NCBI GenBank assembly: GCA_016935015.1
Contig: JAFGRT010000076.1
Location: forward strand, 1-64,000
Length of the DNA stretch: 64,000 bases
Reading direction: 5' to 3'
Origin: Acidobacteriota bacterium
GTDB taxonomy: Bacteria > Acidobacteriota > JAAYUB01
Of the stretch, positions 19,245-28,706 are shown piece by piece; within the stretch, counting starts at the first letter, position 1, and every line of letters begins with the position of its first letter. The notes under the pieces were generated by a model that saw nothing but the letters and a program-made list of their open reading frames with translations, did no database searches and was not told where the DNA came from. Position numbers and translations under genes: made by a program.

Positions 19245-20339
19245 ATGAAGAAGAAAGACGAACAACGCCTGCTGAAATTCCCCTCTGTTTTCAATTTGGA
19301 GCCGGGCGGAAAATCGAGCGAGACCGGACCGGTCTCGCCGAAGATCCCGTCCTGGAAGAAGGAAGTGGCCCGTAAAGTCGAGCAGCATCTCCAGAAACGG
19401 GATTTGAAAAAGGACCCCGCCGCTGCCGACTTCGACCGGCGGATGGAAACCAACTCCGAAAAAAAGGTGCTGGATGAACGGTTCAGCGGCCCGGATAAGG
19501 TTTCCGGCGATGCCAAACCGGGGGGGACGGTAACCGTGAATCTGCCACCCCGGGAGCCGGCGCCGCCGGACCTGCCGTTGGCGCCGCGTCCGGAGACACA
19601 CCGCGTCAGCCATCCGCCCCGCGAAGAAATCAAGCAGAATCTGAAGCAGGAATTTGCCGATTTGGCCCAGCAGTTCCGGAAAGTATCCACTGGTTCCACG
19701 CAGGAGATCCAGACGGAGGACGCCGTGACGGACCTGGCCACGTCCTTTGACGAGATCGATCTGACCAAGAACCCCGCTCCGACTTTGCCGGAAGCGCCCT
19801 CCGAAAAAAGAGCGGAGGAACCGGAAGATTTGCAGACCGAGGACTATTTCATGCCCCTCGGCGAACTGCTGCAGCGCCATCAGAAAAAGGAGAAAACCGT
19901 CACCGGCCGAAAGCGTGACGCCGCAGCGACGGACCGGACCATCCTGGTCAGCCGCTTTCTGGCCGGGCTCATCGATTTCGTGCTGGTCCTGGTCATGAGT
20001 GCGGGACTGGTGGCCATTACCGCCTACTTCACGGGCCGCGATCCTTTTTCAACGGGCATGGGCTGGCTGTTGGCCGGAATGCTGGTGTTCCTGCTGTATG
20101 TGTACAGCTTCTTTTTCCTGTATCTTAACGGGCGCACCATCGGCATGATGCTGGTGGGGCTGCAGGTCGTCGCCGGCGGGAAACACCGCTTGCCCCTGGG
20201 GACCGCCCTGCTGCGCACCACCGTTTTTATCGCCGCCACCGTCCTGCTCGGTTGCGGACTGCTGTGGGGGATTGTGCGGCCTGACGCCAAATGCTGGCAG
20301 GACATCCTCACCGACAGTGACGTGATCCGGGTTGACTGA
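19245..20339 (+). CDS. RDD family membrane protein with long disordered N-terminus
   Basis: 364 aa; C-terminal LVSRFLAGLIDFVLVLVMSAGL...RTIGMMLVGLQV. Confidence 0.85.
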   Translation: MKKKDEQRLLKFPSVFNLEPGGKSSETGPVSPKIPSWKKEVARKVEQHLQKRDLKKDPAAADFDRRMETNSEKKVLDERFSGPDKVSGDAKPGGTVTVNLPPREPAPPDLPLAPRPETHRVSHPPREEIKQNLKQEFADLAQQFRKVSTGSTQEIQTEDAVTDLATSFDEIDLTKNPAPTLPEAPSEKRAEEPEDLQTEDYFMPLGELLQRHQKKEKTVTGRKRDAAATDRTILVSRFLAGLIDFVLVLVMSAGLVAITAYFTGRDPFSTGMGWLLAGMLVFLLYVYSFFFLYLNGRTIGMMLVGLQVVAGGKHRLPLGTALLRTTVFIAATVLLGCGLLWGIVRPDAKCWQDILTDSDVIRVD

Positions 20340-20341
20340 GC

Positions 20342-22039
20342 TTGCTCGAAGATTTTCACCTCCATCATCTGGGAAACTACCTGCACCGGCATTTGTCCGG
20401 CCGGCACCTGGCCGTGGCCCAATGGACGGACGCCCGCCACGTGTGGCTCACCTGGCAGGAGGCCGGTCCTGATCTGTACCTGAGCCTGGAGCCCGATTTC
20501 CCTGTGGTATTGACCCCGCCCCGGCGGCCGGCACCGCCGATCGGTGCCTGGAGCGAGGCCCATTTCCTGGCGGAGCGGCTGCTGGGATTGCCCCTGGGGG
20601 AAGTGAAGAAGGTCGCAGACGAGCGGCTGCTGATCCTCGCCTTCGGGGCGGCGACTGCCGCATGGCGGCTGGTGGTGGAGGTGCGACCCATCGTTCCCGG
20701 GCTGTGGCTGGTGGCGCCGGACGGAACGGTGACGGCCGCCCACGGCGCGCGCTGGCGGACGGATGAGCCGTTCGGGGTGCCATCCCGACCCGACCGCCTG
20801 ACGGCTGACGAGGCGACCCTGCGGGCGTTCATCCGCGACGAAAAACCCCCGCGCCTGCCCAAGAGCCTGCCGCGGCGAATGAAAGGCCTGAGCCCGACCC
20901 TGGTGGAAGAAGGGCTGGCCCGCGTGCCCGACGCCGATCCGACCCGCCTGGCGGCCATGCTGGCGGACCTGGCCGGGCAGGCTTACGCCACGGCGTCGAC
21001 ATTTCATCTGTATACACGGCATGACTGGTCGGCGGACGAATACCGCCTTCATCCCCGCCATGATTTTCGTCTGGCTGCCTGGCCGCTGGAAAGCTGCCGG
21101 GAGTGGAAAGACCACTCTTTTCCCGACATTGAGACGCCCATCCGCCGCTGGGCGGAATACGCCCGGCGCTTCCGGGATTTCACCCGCCGGCGGGAGCGGA
21201 TCCGAGCGGCGCTGGACGCCTGCGCCCAGGAGTCTTCGGGCAAGATCTTCTCCTTGGAGGAGCAGTTGCTCCAGGCGGCGGGGGGCGAGGAGGCCCAGCG
21301 GCTGGGCGAGCTCATCCTGGCCAACCTGCATCGGTTCGGGGCGGGCTTCCAGGGAGAATCCGTCACCGTCACCGATTTCTACGAGCCGGAAGCGACGGAG
21401 CGCGTCATCGCCCTGGATCCCGAACGATCCCTCAAGGAGAACGCCGGCCGGTTCTTCCAGCAGTACCGCAAGAGCCGCGCCGCCCGGGAGCGGCTGCCCG
21501 GCCTGCTGGCTGCGGCCCGACAGCGCGCCGCGCGCTTTGAGGGGCTGACCCGACAGGCGGCGGCGGCGACGCGCGAGGCGGAGCTGGACGAACTGGCCGC
21601 CCGGGTGCCGGCCGGCCGCCGCCGCCACGCCGACGTGGCCGTCCGGGAGAAAAAGGCGGTTCGTACCTACCAGTTCCGCCGCTACGAGACCGCCAACGGA
21701 ATACCGGTTCTGGTGGGACGCAGCGCCACGGAGAACGATCGCCTGACGTTCCGGGTGGCCGGTCCCAATGACATCTGGTTCCATGTGCGCGACTACCGCG
21801 GGTCCCATGTGATTCTGCAGTGGGGGAAAAAGAACGACCCGCCGCCGGCCGACTTGCGGGCAGCGGCGGCGGTGGCCGCCCATTTCTCCGAGGCGGCCGA
21901 TTCGCCCCTGGTGGACGTCCACTGGACCCGCCGCAAGTTCGTCCAGAAGGTGAAAGGGACGCCGGGCCTGGTCCGCCTGGCCCGAAGCCATACCCTCCGC
22001 GTCGCCCCCGGCCTGCCTGAAGTTTCTGAAGAACCCTGA
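20342..22039 (+). CDS. NFACT/Rqc2 (RqcH/FbpA-like) protein
   Basis: 565 aa, TTG start; NFACT-R segment GPNDIWFHVRDYRGSHVIL and NFACT-N-like N-terminus. Confidence 0.85.
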   Translation: MLEDFHLHHLGNYLHRHLSGRHLAVAQWTDARHVWLTWQEAGPDLYLSLEPDFPVVLTPPRRPAPPIGAWSEAHFLAERLLGLPLGEVKKVADERLLILAFGAATAAWRLVVEVRPIVPGLWLVAPDGTVTAAHGARWRTDEPFGVPSRPDRLTADEATLRAFIRDEKPPRLPKSLPRRMKGLSPTLVEEGLARVPDADPTRLAAMLADLAGQAYATASTFHLYTRHDWSADEYRLHPRHDFRLAAWPLESCREWKDHSFPDIETPIRRWAEYARRFRDFTRRRERIRAALDACAQESSGKIFSLEEQLLQAAGGEEAQRLGELILANLHRFGAGFQGESVTVTDFYEPEATERVIALDPERSLKENAGRFFQQYRKSRAARERLPGLLAAARQRAARFEGLTRQAAAATREAELDELAARVPAGRRRHADVAVREKKAVRTYQFRRYETANGIPVLVGRSATENDRLTFRVAGPNDIWFHVRDYRGSHVILQWGKKNDPPPADLRAAAAVAAHFSEAADSPLVDVHWTRRKFVQKVKGTPGLVRLARSHTLRVAPGLPEVSEEP

Positions 22040-22129
22040 CAGACGTTCCGGTCGAGTCGCAGCGTATCCTGAACATGGAGACACTCTGGCCGGCCCGCCG
22101 GGTCCCCGGATCGCCTCCGCCGGGCGGCG

Positions 22130-22831
22130 TCAGTCGCCGCGGTGGTACAGCCGGCTCAGGTTTTTCCGGAATTTTTCGCCGACGGGCAGGCGCCGGTCGC
22201 CCATCCGGACGTGATCCGTCTCGATGAGGTCGATATGCCGGACGGCCACGATGTACGAACGGTGGATGCGCACGAACGACCGCGCCGGCAACAGCTCCAG
22301 GGCGGCCGTCATGCTCATCAGGGCCAGCACGGTTTTTCCCGGGGTGACGAAACTGACGTAATTGCCCGCGCCTTCCACATACAGGAGTTCATTCACGTCC
22401 ACGGGGTGGATGTCGGTGCCGCTCTTGATGAAGATCAGCCCGGCGGGTGGTTCGGCCGACCGGGGCGCCGCCCCCGACCGGTGGCGCTCCTGCGCCTTGC
22501 TGACGGCTTTCAGGAAACGCTCGAACCGGATGGGTTTCAGGAGATAATCCACTGCCTGGTACTCATAGCTTTCCACGGCATATTCGGCATGGGCCGTGGT
22601 GAAGATGACCAGCGGCTGATGGGGTAATGACGTGAGCAGCTGGAGGCCGGAGAGATCGGGCATGTCGATGTCCAGAAAGAGCAGATCCACCGGCCGGGCT
22701 TGCAACTCCTCGAGAGCGGTGACGGCGTCCCGGCACGAGGCGGTCAATTCCAGAAAGGGGACCCGGCCGACATAGTCCCGCAGGAGGTCCACCGCCATGG
22801 GTTCGTCGTCGATGATCATGCACCGCAGCAT
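22130..22831 (-). CDS. LytTR-family response regulator
   Basis: 233 aa; receiver LLFLDIDMPDLSGLQLL; LytTR FVRIHRSYIVAVRHID. Confidence 0.95.
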   Translation of the reverse strand: MLRCMIIDDEPMAVDLLRDYVGRVPFLELTASCRDAVTALEELQARPVDLLFLDIDMPDLSGLQLLTSLPHQPLVIFTTAHAEYAVESYEYQAVDYLLKPIRFERFLKAVSKAQERHRSGAAPRSAEPPAGLIFIKSGTDIHPVDVNELLYVEGAGNYVSFVTPGKTVLALMSMTAALELLPARSFVRIHRSYIVAVRHIDLIETDHVRMGDRRLPVGEKFRKNLSRLYHRGD

Positions 22832-22833
22832 GG

Positions 22834-23844
22834 TTATCGCTCCCCGTCGCGGACCACGAGGGTCACGGCGAATTCATCTTCGCCTTCGACCGTCTCGAGG
22901 GAATGCTTCCCGGGATAGAGCAGTTCGAGCCGCCGCCGGACGTTGGCCAGCCCCAGTCCCGGGCCGTCGTCGGTCCGGCGCCGTCGATTGACCGTGTTTC
23001 TCACGGCGAAGCGCACCGTATCCCCCCTTGCGTCCAGCTCCATCCGCACGCGGACCGGCTGCTGCAGGCTGACCGAGTGCTTGAACGCGTTTTCCACGAA
23101 GGGCATGAGCAGCATGGGCGCGATCCGGGCGTTCGCCACGTCGCCCGTCACCTGCAGTTCGAAGCGAATGTCATCCTCAGGGGCAAAGCGGAGCTCCTGC
23201 AGCGCCATGAAACTGCGGATCTGCTCCACTTCCCGGGCCAGCTCGATACGCTCCACATCGGTTTCGTAGATCATGTAGCGCATCAGGTCGGCCAGCCGGG
23301 AGATGCCGTCGGCGGTCCGTTCGCCCGGCTCCTTGCGGGCCAGCGCGAACAGGTTGTTGAGGGTGTTGAACAAAAAGTGCGGATGGATCTGGGATTTGAG
23401 GAGGGCCAGTTCCGTGCGGGCGTGCCGGGTCTGCAGCTCGCGCAGGTCCAGCTCCCGCCGGATGCCGCGCGCGCCGAACTTCAGGCCGGTGGTGATGACG
23501 AGCAGGACCAGGACCATCATCATATAGGTGAGGGGAGTGGCCTTGGATGGGCTCAGGTTGCTGAGCACGAGATAATCCAGCGCCCCGCCGGCCACGATGA
23601 TCAGCCCCAGCACGCCGGCGTACAGCAGCCGGCGCCGGGCGAGGAACAGGTGGTCGATGGCCAGGAAATGGGCGTAGACCGGCAGCATGGCCAGCAGAAC
23701 GTAAACGGCGGCGTGGAAGAGGTGAAGCGGGTCCAGGAGGTTATCCGCGGCCATGAGCAGAAACAGGCCCACCCAGCAGAATGCGTGAATGGCCGTCCGG
23801 CTCTTGAGCTTTTCTAACACCCTGGTTTTGAAGATGATGGACAT
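22834..23844 (-). CDS. LytS/His_kinase-family sensor histidine kinase
   Basis: ALLKSQIHPHFLFNTLNNLFAL; LLMPFVENAFKHS; GLGLANVRRRL; N-terminal multi-TM. Confidence 0.93.
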   Translation of the reverse strand: MSIIFKTRVLEKLKSRTAIHAFCWVGLFLLMAADNLLDPLHLFHAAVYVLLAMLPVYAHFLAIDHLFLARRRLLYAGVLGLIIVAGGALDYLVLSNLSPSKATPLTYMMMVLVLLVITTGLKFGARGIRRELDLRELQTRHARTELALLKSQIHPHFLFNTLNNLFALARKEPGERTADGISRLADLMRYMIYETDVERIELAREVEQIRSFMALQELRFAPEDDIRFELQVTGDVANARIAPMLLMPFVENAFKHSVSLQQPVRVRMELDARGDTVRFAVRNTVNRRRRTDDGPGLGLANVRRRLELLYPGKHSLETVEGEDEFAVTLVVRDGER

Positions 23845-23852
23845 CACCCGGA

Positions 23853-23881
23853 ACTATACGATCATTTCGGGAAAAAGACAA
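23853..23881 (-). promoter_or_regulatory. Candidate sigma70 promoter for the LytS-type kinase
   Basis: Minus strand TTGTCT (23876-23881), 17 nt, TATAGT (23853-23858). Confidence 0.55.
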
Positions 23882-24053
23882 ATTTTTTAACACCGGATTT
23901 CCCCTGGTTAACCAGGAATTACCCCCGGTTCATCCATCGCCCCAAACTTTGGTGCCGGCGTTCCGTACGTTGCGGTAGCGATGTGCATCGGAACAGCCGT
24001 CCATGAAGGCTGTTCAACAGATACCGTTCCATAATTGCGCAAGGAGGATCATC

Positions 24054-24776
24054 ATGAATCCCAGAATCATCGGTTGGTTGTCCCTCTCCATCCTGGCGTT
24101 CTTCGCCCTGTGGCTGTTCGTCGGGCTGGTCATTTTCAACAATCCCGACGCCCGTGAGGGCCCGCCGGAAACCGTGGCCCAGCTGGTGGAAGACCGGACG
24201 GCCCAGGAAGGGCAGGGCGCGGCCATTTTTGTGGTCAACATGATTTTTTCTCTGTTGATCACCGCCATTTTCGTCGCGCTCTATCACTATTTCCGGTCGG
24301 AGGCACCGGTGGCGGCCTTGCTCGGCCTGGTTTGCCTGCCGGTTTTCCTGGCCCTCACCAACCTGTTCACGGGCCTGCAGGTGACGCTGGTGCCCCTGCT
24401 GAACCGGTTGTATGAGCTGCCCGAGTATCGGGAAGCCGTGACCCTGCTGCTGAGACCTTTTCTGCCCGGGGGGCATGCCGCCCAGTTGACGAACCTGTGG
24501 GCCTTGCCGTTCATCCTGCTGGGGATCCCCACCGTGCTGTTCGGTGTCATGATGCTGCGCCGGGGTGTCCTGCTGAAGATCGCCGGCGCACTACTCATCC
24601 TGAACGGTGTCGGCTATCTTTCCGCCCTGATCAACCTCATCGGCGACAGCGCGGTGGTGCGGGCACTGGGCGGCATCGGCGGCTTCGCCTTTCTGGCGGC
24701 GCTGCTGCTGCTGGCCATCGCCTTCCTGCGGCGCCGGGGCACGGAACGCCTGGCCGCCGCGCCGGCATCGGCCTGA
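24054..24776 (+). CDS. DUF4386-like polytopic membrane protein
   Basis: 240 aa from MNPRIIGWLS with AAGGAGG RBS; about 6 TM helices. Confidence 0.7.
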   Translation: MNPRIIGWLSLSILAFFALWLFVGLVIFNNPDAREGPPETVAQLVEDRTAQEGQGAAIFVVNMIFSLLITAIFVALYHYFRSEAPVAALLGLVCLPVFLALTNLFTGLQVTLVPLLNRLYELPEYREAVTLLLRPFLPGGHAAQLTNLWALPFILLGIPTVLFGVMMLRRGVLLKIAGALLILNGVGYLSALINLIGDSAVVRALGGIGGFAFLAALLLLAIAFLRRRGTERLAAAPASA

Positions 24777-25057
24777 CGTACGGTTGAGATCCTGCTGACC
24801 CTCTTTCTATCACCCCTGTCGGCCATGGGCCGGCGGGGGCCATGTCTGACCAATGCGTCTCAGGTCTTTACTATTCCCCCACATTCTGCTCCCGGGCATT
24901 GAAGCATGGCGGATAGCAGGAACCTTGACCCTGTATCAGCCGTATGAAGAAATATATCCATGATCTGAATGGACATTGTTCATTTTCGTGCGCCGGGCGG
25001 TGGTCGATGACTGATTCCCCGCCCGGTTCCACGAATGAATTGCAAAGGAGATGATTC

Positions 25058-26704
25058 ATGCGGTTGATGAAAATGATCCTGATGACGGGAGTTTTACTGG
25101 TGATGGGAGCTGCCGCCAGTACCGCCGCTGTAAGCGTGGCGCCATCGGCCGGGGCGGGTGTGTGCGGGGCGGAATCGGTGCAGGACTCGCCGGAAGCAAA
25201 CGCGCCGGCGGCCGATGGCATCGACGGGCGGTTGCAGACCATCGTGAAGGAGGCGGTGCGGATTTTCCAGGGGGACGAGGCGCCCGTCTGGCCCGGTTAT
25301 GACCTGGCGCGGCAGCCGTTTCTGGTCTACCGGCCCGACCGCTGGGCGCTGCTGGTCAACCCGGAGGGTCCGGCAGAGGGCTTTGGGCCGCTGCCCGACG
25401 GCTGGACGTCTCCCGGCACAAAGGCCCTTTTCCACTCCGGGAAATACGGCGACCTGGCGGGGCAGCTGGTCTTCGACCTGCCCGCGGGCGAGGCCCGGGT
25501 GGCAGCGGTGGGCATCCCCGACGGCCTGTTCGAACAGGACACCCTGCACGGGTTGCCCGTCGACACCGCCCTGCTGGCGTACATCGTCCACGAGAACTTC
25601 CACAAGTATCAGAACGCCGCCTTCGGCGAGATCCCCTGGGCGCGGGAGGAGCGCTACCCCCTCACCGACGTGGAGAGCGCCGCCCTGGCCGCCCTGGAGC
25701 TGCACGTGCTGAAGGACATCCTGACGGCGGTGGACAACCACGACCGGGCAACCGGCCGGGAGCTGGCCCGCCGGTTCGCGGCGGTCCGCATCGAGCGCTG
25801 GACCCGCGCCGGCGACTGGCTGGGCCGTTTCGAGCAGGGCCTGGAGGTCAAGGAAGGGTCGGCCAAATACGTGGAGGTGCAGTGCGTGGCCCGCGTCCGT
25901 CCATCCATCGCGCCGACAACGGCCGGTGACCCGGTGCCGTCGCCGTCGCTGGGCGGACTGCCGGCCGTGGAACAGGTGCGCCGCAACGTGGTTCAGCTGC
26001 TGGCGGAGGACGCCCTGTCGCCCGAGGACCTGCCGCGGAACCGGGTCTACCCGCTGGGCGGCGGCCTGGGGCTGCTCCTCGACGAGCTGGGGGTGGCCTG
26101 GAAAAAGGAGCTCGAAACGGACTGCGCCACCTTCGCCTTTCACCGGCAGCTGGCCCGGCACTACGGCTGGTCGGCCACCGAGCTGGCGGCGGTGCTGCCC
26201 GAAACCATGGAGCGCTATGACCACGCCGCACTCCGGACGAAGGCCGCGGAGCGGCTGGCGGCTTACGGCCGGGAATATGTAACGGCCATGGCGGAGTTCA
26301 ACGCACAGCCGGGCTGGCGGCTGGTGCTGGCCGTTTCGTCCAACGGCGTGTCCCGCTCCCGCGTGTCCACGGCGCGCAAGTGGCTCATGGACAGCGGTAC
26401 CAAATCCCTGTGCCGCCACTATCGGGTGTACAGTCTGAAGACGAAAAACTGGCAGTTCCAGCTCAAGGACAGCGCCCTGTTCGAAGAGAACGACTGGGAT
26501 GCCCGGCGCAAGCAGGTGACGGTGGTCATGCCCGGTCCACCCAACATCACCCTGGACAGCCGGCCGGCGGTGCCGGAAACACCGGAGTCATCCGCTTTCC
26601 AAAACCTGGTGGTGACAGCGGACAACCGGGAGCGGGTGTTGAAACAGGCCGGACAGATCAGGGTACATGCCTCCGGAAAAGAATGGCGGATCATGTTGGA
26701 ATAG
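25058..26704 (+). CDS. Secreted hypothetical protein with HExxH motif (putative metallopeptidase)
   Basis: 548 aa; signal peptide; LLAYIVHENFHKYQNAAFGEI. Confidence 0.7.
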   Translation: MRLMKMILMTGVLLVMGAAASTAAVSVAPSAGAGVCGAESVQDSPEANAPAADGIDGRLQTIVKEAVRIFQGDEAPVWPGYDLARQPFLVYRPDRWALLVNPEGPAEGFGPLPDGWTSPGTKALFHSGKYGDLAGQLVFDLPAGEARVAAVGIPDGLFEQDTLHGLPVDTALLAYIVHENFHKYQNAAFGEIPWAREERYPLTDVESAALAALELHVLKDILTAVDNHDRATGRELARRFAAVRIERWTRAGDWLGRFEQGLEVKEGSAKYVEVQCVARVRPSIAPTTAGDPVPSPSLGGLPAVEQVRRNVVQLLAEDALSPEDLPRNRVYPLGGGLGLLLDELGVAWKKELETDCATFAFHRQLARHYGWSATELAAVLPETMERYDHAALRTKAAERLAAYGREYVTAMAEFNAQPGWRLVLAVSSNGVSRSRVSTARKWLMDSGTKSLCRHYRVYSLKTKNWQFQLKDSALFEENDWDARRKQVTVVMPGPPNITLDSRPAVPETPESSAFQNLVVTADNRERVLKQAGQIRVHASGKEWRIMLE

Positions 26705-27019
26705 TCAAAAACGACTTCGTGAGATACCCATGGCCCGCCGGGCGAGGCGTTGTTTTGGAACGCCTCCTTCCGGCAGACCAGTGCAACATGATCCGCCCGG
26801 CTGGGATCGCACGCCGTCTCCACTCGAGATCAGCGGTGTCCGGGATGGCCATTGCGGATCATCCTGCCCGGCGAAAGCGATCTCAGATCAGTCGAGCAGG
26901 ACCTTGTTCGCTGAATGTTGCTGTGGATTTTTCCACGTACCCGGTTGTGCCATCGCCGGTGGGGATGACGACAGACGGGGTAGCGGCGCGAAGGCCAGGG
27001 CCGCTCCCTTCAGACGGTT

Positions 27020-28090
27020 CTATTCATCCGGCGGCGGCGGGGGCGGCGGCTGAGGCCGAATGCCCTGCTCTGACACCTCTTCGCCCCTCATGGTGTTCAA
27101 CCTGTCGCGGAGATGATCGCTCTGGGCCAGATCGGCCAACCGCGAGGCGTTCTGGTTCATCATGCCGCCGGCCATCTGATGGTCAGGTTTGGGCGGATCG
27201 GGCTCCGACGGGCCGGGGGGCGGGGGATCCACCGGGCTGGAAGCGGCGGGATTACCGGGACCGGTGGGGAAGGGTGTGTTGACCCGGACCTCCTGGTGGC
27301 CGATGCCGTATTCGATGCGGGGCCGGGTGGGCAGCCCGTCGGGGCCGCCCGTTTCGCCGTCCACGGAAGGGGACGCCGGAATGTCCTCTTCGGGTATCTC
27401 CCCAGAGGCTGCGTAATTGATCCGGCCAAACTGGCCCGCCAGGCGGACCGAACCCTCTTCGGGCCGCGGCGGCCGGCCCGGCCCCTTTCCGCCCCGTTCC
27501 GGCGTGGGGTAGGCTTCGGGGCCTTCCTCTTCGGGCGGCGTCATGGCCGGATCGGCGGCGTGCGGCAGCCGGCCGGCCATGCCCAGCCGGCTGTCATCGG
27601 GCGGCGGTGGCGGTGTGTTTGGCGGGCGCGGCAAGGGGGGGCGCTGGAAGTTGGTACCCTGATCGATGTCCAGGGGAATGTTATCTTTCAGGGAAGGCCC
27701 CATCCGGCCGATGTCGGACGGATCGTGCATCTCCGGCCGAAGCTGCGGCGAATGGAACAGGGCGGTTTTAACCAGGTTGCCCTTCAAGGTGGTTTCACCG
27801 CGGGCCGAGGTGGACGGACCGGCCGTTTCCGCCGCCACCGCTTCCGCCGGCAGTTTTGTCGGCGGGATGTCCGGCAGGCGCAGCTCCTGCCCGGCTTTCA
27901 GGGCGGTGGGATCGGTCACTTGCGGGTTGGCCTGATGCAGGGCCTTCTCGCCGACCTTCAGGCGCTGTGCCACCTGGGCCAGGCTTTTTTCACCCTGTTG
28001 CACGGTCGTACGCTGTGCCGATCGGGTGGCGCTTTCATCGCCGGCCAGATGCTTCAGTTTGGATACATGGGAATCGTTGATTCTCATCAT
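27020..28090 (-). CDS. LysM-domain, proline-rich protein without obvious signal peptide
   Basis: 356 aa from MMRINDSH with GGGAGGT RBS; TVQQGEKSLAQVAQRLKVGEKALHQANPQVTDPTALKAGQELRLP. Confidence 0.75.
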   Translation of the reverse strand: MMRINDSHVSKLKHLAGDESATRSAQRTTVQQGEKSLAQVAQRLKVGEKALHQANPQVTDPTALKAGQELRLPDIPPTKLPAEAVAAETAGPSTSARGETTLKGNLVKTALFHSPQLRPEMHDPSDIGRMGPSLKDNIPLDIDQGTNFQRPPLPRPPNTPPPPPDDSRLGMAGRLPHAADPAMTPPEEEGPEAYPTPERGGKGPGRPPRPEEGSVRLAGQFGRINYAASGEIPEEDIPASPSVDGETGGPDGLPTRPRIEYGIGHQEVRVNTPFPTGPGNPAASSPVDPPPPGPSEPDPPKPDHQMAGGMMNQNASRLADLAQSDHLRDRLNTMRGEEVSEQGIRPQPPPPPPPDE

Positions 28091-28133
28091 GACGTTACCT
28101 CCCGTGAGTGGGTTGATCTTCAGGGTTGCATTC

Positions 28134-28199
28134 ATCTTATCGGTTGAAAGGCATATTGTGAATCCGGAAAAATGTGAGATCCCCTGTGAAAAATCACAG
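28134..28199 (-). promoter_or_regulatory. Candidate promoter plus upstream palindrome for the LysM gene
   Basis: Minus strand TTCACA (28157-28162), 17 nt, TAAGAT (28134-28139); CTGTGAaaaaTCACAG at 28184-28199. Confidence 0.5.
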
Positions 28200-28706
28200 A
28201 TCATGTGCCGCAAGAAGGGATAGACCCGGCGAAATGGGGACGACAAGCCGTCAATCAAAGGACTCGGGAAAGAAGGTGCTGGCATCCGGGCTAGAATGCC
28301 GATCCGGCATGGATTACCTGCTGTCAACATGAAATGTCTTTTCGGAGAGAGGTTTCCTTCCCGTGTGCTGGGGTAGAAGAGTGAGGATATCATCGAAACG
28401 TCGGGCAGGGCAAAAGACCTGGATTTGACTGAAGCACGGCGCAGGGAAATGATATAATATGGCCATCTAGTCTGTTCATCGATATTCGGCAGCGCTTGCA
28501 TATACAACAGGGCAAAGGGAATCGGCCAGGTGGTGGCATGGTTGTCGGCCCGGATAAGGCGATGATGATGACGGGCATACCATGCCGGAATCACAATCCG
28601 GAGCGAGGACCGGCCTACTGAGGCTGGATAGTGGCATATCCTCCTGTTACGGCCGACAAATCAGCGCCGTAACCGGCCTTAACCTCTAGAATGAAGGAGT
28701 CTTGGC

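Noticed and set aside
20024-22084. 686-aa minus-strand ORF
   Set aside because: Antisense to the NFACT protein; composition rich in R/G/Q and no recognisable motifs, typical of GC-rich antisense ORFs.
26744-26766. GAGGCGTT-gttttgg-AACGCCTC hairpin after the HExxH protein gene
   Set aside because: Good 8-bp stem but no T tract, so not called a terminator.
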